From positions 11,218 through 19,359 of the forward strand of contig PMBW01000350.1 in NCBI GenBank assembly GCA_003153075.1: DNA of 8,142 nt. The letters are read 5' to 3'. Below the pieces are notes generated by a model, which saw only the letters and a list, made by a program, of their open reading frames with translations, was not told the DNA's origin and ran no database searches. This stretch comes from Dehalococcoidia bacterium (GTDB lineage: Bacteria; Chloroflexota; Dehalococcoidia; Dehalococcoidales; Fen-1064). Shown here piece after piece: positions 4,724 through 8,142 of this stretch (its first letter is position 1; every line of letters begins with the position of its first letter). Made by a program: the position numbers and the translations under genes.

Positions 4724-7483
4724 ATGAACGAGGCTCCCAAACCCTTACTGGTTATCTTTGACGGCAACGGCCTGATCCACCGCGCTTTCCATGCTTTACC
4801 GCCGTTTACCCTGCGCAAAACCGGGGAGATGGTAGGCGCGGTTTACGGCTTCACTGCCATCATGCTGAAAGCCATCAACGATCTGAAACCGACGCATTAT
4901 GCCGTCGCTTTTGATAAAAAGGCCCCCACCTTCCGCCACCAGATGTACGATGAATACAAGGCTACCCGCAAGGAGACACCCGCCGAGCTGGTGGGGCAAT
5001 TCGGGCGGGTCCGGGAACTGGTGCAGGCTTTCGATATCCCCATCTTCGAAATGGAAGGTTTTGAAGCCGACGACTTGCTGGGTACGCTGGCCGCGCAGGC
5101 CAATGCCCGGGGCATCGATACCGTCATCGTGACCGGCGACGCCGACCTGATGCAGCTGGTGAACGATAAAACGACGATACTTTACCCCAAAGCACGCGGC
5201 AGTTTCGGGGACGCGGACAAATTTGACGCCGCCGCCGTAAAGGCCAAGTACGGCATCGGGCCGGAGCACATCGCAGATTATAAGGCATTGAAAGGCGATA
5301 CCTCGGACAACATCCCCGGGGTCAAAGGAATCGGCGAGGTGACCGCGGTCAAACTGATCCAGAAATTCGGAGGGATCGAACAGATTTACGCCCATCTGGA
5401 CGAAGTTACGCCGCCCAAACTCCAGGCGCTGCTGCGGGAAAACACCGAAGTGGCAAAGAAGAGCAAAATCCTGACCACCATCGTTACCAATGCCCCGATC
5501 ACCTTCGACCCGGAGGCCAGCCACAACATCCACTACAACCGCGATAAAGTGATCGAACTTTTCCGGGAACTGGAATTCACCTCCCTGCTGAAACAGTTGC
5601 CCGGCGGTATAGAGACAGCGCCCCTGAACCCAGCCGGGGAAAACGCGCCTGCAACCCCGGCGGAAAACCTGCCACCGGTGAAAATTGACTACCATTTAGT
5701 GAATACGCCGGAAGCTCTGGACGCACTGGTAAACAGATTGAGAGAGGCGTCCGCTTTTGGGTTTGATACCGAAACCACCGGCACCAGGCCGATGATCGAC
5801 CAACTCGTCGGCATATCTGTCTGCCCCGCCCCCGGCGAATCGTATTACATTCCCGTCGGGCACACGGGCATGCTGCAATCGCCGCAATTACCGCTGGAGA
5901 TGGTCGTGGCTAAACTTGAACCCATCTTCGCGGATGGCGCCAAGGCAAAAATCGGGCACAATGCCAAGTTTGATATGGAAGTGCTGGGCGAAGTGGGGAT
6001 CAACGTCACCAATGTCACTTCGGACACGATGGTGGCCGCCTTTCTGCTCAGCGAACCGGCGATCGATCTGAAATCGCTGGCATTCACCCGCCTGAACATC
6101 GAAATGACGCCGATTACCACCCTGATCGGCACCGGCAGCAAACAGATCCCGATGTCCCAGGTCGAAATCGAGAAAGTCTCTGACTATTCCTGCGCCGACG
6201 CCGATATGACGATGCGCCTGAACGACATCCTCGCCAAAGACCTGAAACAGCAGGATCTGTGGCAGTTGTTTGATGAAACCGAAATGCCGTTAGTGCCCGT
6301 TTTACTGAAGATGGAACAGAACGGGATTGCCGTGGACACCAACATCCTGGCCAATATGTCGCGCAGCCTGGGCGACCAGATACGCGTGCTGGAAAAAGAA
6401 ATCTGCGACCTCGCCGGGCAGACGTTTAACATCAACTCGCCCCAGCAACTGGGCATGATTCTGGCCGACGTCCTGCATCTGGAAGGCGTGAAAAAGAAAA
6501 GCGGCGGGTACTCGACCGCCGCAGACGTGCTGGAAAGCCTGCGCTGTGACGAAGCCCCGATCATCGGGAAAGTGCTGGAATTCCGGCAGCTGTCCAAACT
6601 GAAATCGACCTATGTGGACGCCTTACCGGCGCTGGTCAACCCGAAGACCAAACGGGTGCACACCAGTTTTAACCAGACGCGCACCTCGACGGGTAGACTC
6701 TCTTCCAGCGACCCCAACCTGCAAAATATCCCCATCCGCGATGAGATCGGCCGCCGCATCCGCGAAGCGTTTGTGGCCCCGCCCGGCTCGTTCCTGATGG
6801 GCGTGGATTATTCCCAGATCGATTTGCGCGCTTTAGCGCACCTTTCGCAGGACTCCAACCTGTTACAAGCCTTCCGCAACGATGAAGATATCCATACCGC
6901 TACGGCGGCCCAACTTTACAGCGTGGGCTTGAACGACGTCACACCGGCGATGCGCCGCTTCGCCAAGACCGTCAATTTCGGCGTGGTGTACGGCATGAGC
7001 AGCTACGGGCTGGAGCAAGCTACGGAACTCTCCCGCGAGGAAGCGGGCAAATTTATCAAGGCCTATTTTGACAAATACTCCGGCGTGAAATGGTATATGG
7101 AACTGACCAAGGAACAGGCCCACAAGAGCGGCTATGTCCAGACCATCCTGGGCCGCAAGCGGATGATTCCGGACATCAACGCCTCCAATCGCCAGGTGCG
7201 CGAATCCGCCGAACGGATGGCGATTAACATGCCGGTACAGGGCACTTCCGCCGATATCATTAAGAAAGCGATGATCAACCTGCACCGGGAAATGATTCAA
7301 CGCAAACTGCAAAGTAAGATGCTGCTGCAGGTGCACGACGAACTGGTCTTCGAGGTGCCGGAAGCGGAAATGGCCGAAATGCGTGTTTTAGTGCCGGACA
7401 TGATGGTCAATGCCATCCAATTAACAATTCCCCTCAAGGTGGATGTCAAAACAGGAATCAACTGGGGGGAAATGGAGAAGTAA
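4724..7483 (+). CDS. polA: DNA polymerase I with 5' nuclease and 3'-5' proofreading domains
   Basis: Replaces RNA primers of Okazaki fragments and fills repair gaps. At 919 residues it is close to E. coli PolA (928). The 5' nuclease domain (about 1-290) shows IFDGNGL (D13), EADD (114-117), TGDAD (137-141) and GDTSDNIPGVKGIG (191-204). A Pro/Ala-rich linker runs about 297-318. The 3'-5' exonuclease domain keeps all three motifs: FDTET with D348 and E350, NAKFD with N413 and D417, and YSCAD with Y488 and D492, so proofreading should be active. The polymerase domain has motif A DYSQIDLR (D695), motif B R744/K748/F752/Y756, and motif C HDE (871-873). In motif A residue 700 is Asp where E. coli has Glu710. 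F752 corresponds to the Phe that disfavours dideoxynucleotides. The N-terminus fits the family; no ribosome binding site is visible. mutM follows without a gap. Confidence 0.97.
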   Translation: MNEAPKPLLVIFDGNGLIHRAFHALPPFTLRKTGEMVGAVYGFTAIMLKAINDLKPTHYAVAFDKKAPTFRHQMYDEYKATRKETPAELVGQFGRVRELVQAFDIPIFEMEGFEADDLLGTLAAQANARGIDTVIVTGDADLMQLVNDKTTILYPKARGSFGDADKFDAAAVKAKYGIGPEHIADYKALKGDTSDNIPGVKGIGEVTAVKLIQKFGGIEQIYAHLDEVTPPKLQALLRENTEVAKKSKILTTIVTNAPITFDPEASHNIHYNRDKVIELFRELEFTSLLKQLPGGIETAPLNPAGENAPATPAENLPPVKIDYHLVNTPEALDALVNRLREASAFGFDTETTGTRPMIDQLVGISVCPAPGESYYIPVGHTGMLQSPQLPLEMVVAKLEPIFADGAKAKIGHNAKFDMEVLGEVGINVTNVTSDTMVAAFLLSEPAIDLKSLAFTRLNIEMTPITTLIGTGSKQIPMSQVEIEKVSDYSCADADMTMRLNDILAKDLKQQDLWQLFDETEMPLVPVLLKMEQNGIAVDTNILANMSRSLGDQIRVLEKEICDLAGQTFNINSPQQLGMILADVLHLEGVKKKSGGYSTAADVLESLRCDEAPIIGKVLEFRQLSKLKSTYVDALPALVNPKTKRVHTSFNQTRTSTGRLSSSDPNLQNIPIRDEIGRRIREAFVAPPGSFLMGVDYSQIDLRALAHLSQDSNLLQAFRNDEDIHTATAAQLYSVGLNDVTPAMRRFAKTVNFGVVYGMSSYGLEQATELSREEAGKFIKAYFDKYSGVKWYMELTKEQAHKSGYVQTILGRKRMIPDINASNRQVRESAERMAINMPVQGTSADIIKKAMINLHREMIQRKLQSKMLLQVHDELVFEVPEAEMAEMRVLVPDMMVNAIQLTIPLKVDVKTGINWGEMEK

Positions 7484-8142
7484 ATGCCAGAACTGCCGGA
7501 AGTAGAAACAGTTAAAAATCAGATAGCGCCGTACATCATCGGACGGACAATTACCAAAGTGACGCTGCTGTGGGACAGAATGGTCAAAGGGCAGGACCCG
7601 CAGGATTTTGTGAAACGGATTGCCGGGCAGAAAATAACTGATGTTACCCGGCACGGCAAGTACCTCATCGTCCACCTCGGCAGCGGCCATAAAATGATCA
7701 TCCACCTGAAAATGACCGGCTCCCTGATCCTTGGTAACAATAACGATACCGAACCGCCGTTATACAGCCGCGCCGTTATCCACCTGGACGACGGGCAGAA
7801 TATATATTTCCGCGATCCGCGCAAGTTTGGCATACTCAACCTTGTCAAAGATACCCTGGAGATCGATGCTAAACTGGGTCCGGAACCGCTGGAGGCAGCC
7901 TTCACCCTGCCGATTTTTACCGAAGGCTTGTTAAAACGCAGCGCGCCGGTTAAATCCGTGATACTGGACCAGAAATTTATCGCCGGTGTCGGTAACATGT
8001 ATGCCGACGAAGCGCTTTTCCTGGCGAAAATCGACCCCCGGCGGCCTGCCAATAAGCTTAAAAAGGCCGAAATAAAACGGTTGTACGCGGCGATTCAGGA
8101 CGTATTGATAGCGGGAATTAAATACGGCGGCGCCAGTGTGGT
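7484..8142 (+). CDS. mutM: Formamidopyrimidine-DNA glycosylase, 3' end cut off by window
   Basis: Bifunctional base-excision repair enzyme that removes 8-oxoguanine and ring-opened purines and then cuts the abasic site. The visible 219 residues start MPELPEVETV; after Met removal, Pro is the Schiff-base nucleophile and the next Glu is catalytic. RHGKYL (56-61) carries the conserved Lys59, HLKMTGSL (74-81) is the usual strand, and FRDPRKFG (109-116) holds the DNA-intercalating loop Arg. The helix-two-turn-helix domain reaches GVGNMYADEAL (168-178), with the conserved Asn171. The C-terminal zinc finger, about 50 residues, falls beyond the window. The ATG directly follows the polA TAA, and GGAG (7474-7477) lies 6 nt upstream inside polA, so the two genes are almost surely co-transcribed and probably translationally coupled. 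Nei is a less likely alternative: the PELPEVE start favours MutM. Confidence 0.95.
   Translation, partial: MPELPEVETVKNQIAPYIIGRTITKVTLLWDRMVKGQDPQDFVKRIAGQKITDVTRHGKYLIVHLGSGHKMIIHLKMTGSLILGNNNDTEPPLYSRAVIHLDDGQNIYFRDPRKFGILNLVKDTLEIDAKLGPEPLEAAFTLPIFTEGLLKRSAPVKSVILDQKFIAGVGNMYADEALFLAKIDPRRPANKLKKAEIKRLYAAIQDVLIAGIKYGGASV

Noticed and set aside
4796..5695. 299-residue minus-strand open frame opposite polA
   Set aside because: It lies wholly antisense to the 5' nuclease domain of a clear polA, shows no family motifs, and is explained by GC-rich third codon positions of polA.
6863..7336. 157-residue minus-strand open frame opposite the polymerase domain
   Set aside because: Antisense to the motif A-C region of polA; no recognisable domain.
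7519..8052. 177-residue minus-strand open frame opposite mutM
   Set aside because: Antisense to a clear mutM; Ser/Arg-rich product typical of a shadow frame.
1..8142. CRISPR array, tRNA, rRNA, insertion sequence or defence system
   Set aside because: No spaced direct repeats, tRNA-like cloverleaf, transposase or nuclease/defence gene pairs were seen in any part of the window.

Overview
The window looks like ordinary chromosomal DNA from a bacterium of moderate GC. The best guess, from general protein character only, is Chloroflexota, perhaps Dehalococcoidia; this is low confidence, since no rRNA or other firm taxonomic marker is present. It has two parts: an accessory transport/regulation block (1-4326) and a conserved DNA replication/repair pair (4724-8142). 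A decayed gene separates them.

Left block. The window opens inside a MacB-type ABC permease (1-1086, + strand). It converges on a TetR-family repressor gene (1119-1694, - strand). A 226-bp AT-rich intergenic region (1695-1920) holds two back-to-back sigma70-like promoters whose -35 boxes are one base apart, several short dyads that could be TetR operators, and a G/C-tract leader. To its right is a compact + strand operon: a BcrA-like ABC ATPase (1921-2847), its six-helix ABC-2 permease (2850-3659) and a GNAT acetyltransferase overlapping the permease end (3643-4326). The arrangement suggests a TetR-controlled export module with an associated acetyltransferase; the substrate cannot be read from sequence.

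Middle. Positions 4327-4723 hold no intact gene. On the - strand lies a degraded histidine kinase. The C-terminal part of its ATPase domain, including the G2-type GTGIGL motif, is still readable, and so is the end of its dimerisation domain. The two pieces are in different frames, the intervening ATPase N-box is gone, and the phospho-acceptor histidine region is missing.

Right block. polA (4724-7483) encodes a full three-domain DNA polymerase I with intact 5'-nuclease, proofreading and polymerase motifs. Its motif A has Asp where the family usually has the steric-gate Glu. A perfect TATAAT ends six bases before the polA ATG and no ribosome binding site is visible, so the mRNA may be leaderless. 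mutM (7484 onward, cut by the window end) begins directly after the polA stop, a gene order also seen in Bacillus, and pairs gap-filling synthesis with oxidised-base excision.

I found no CRISPR array, tRNA, rRNA, insertion sequence or phage gene, and nothing that amounts to a clearly new system. The most interesting signals are the 1695-1920 regulatory region, the polA start, the motif A substitution and the kinase remnant.
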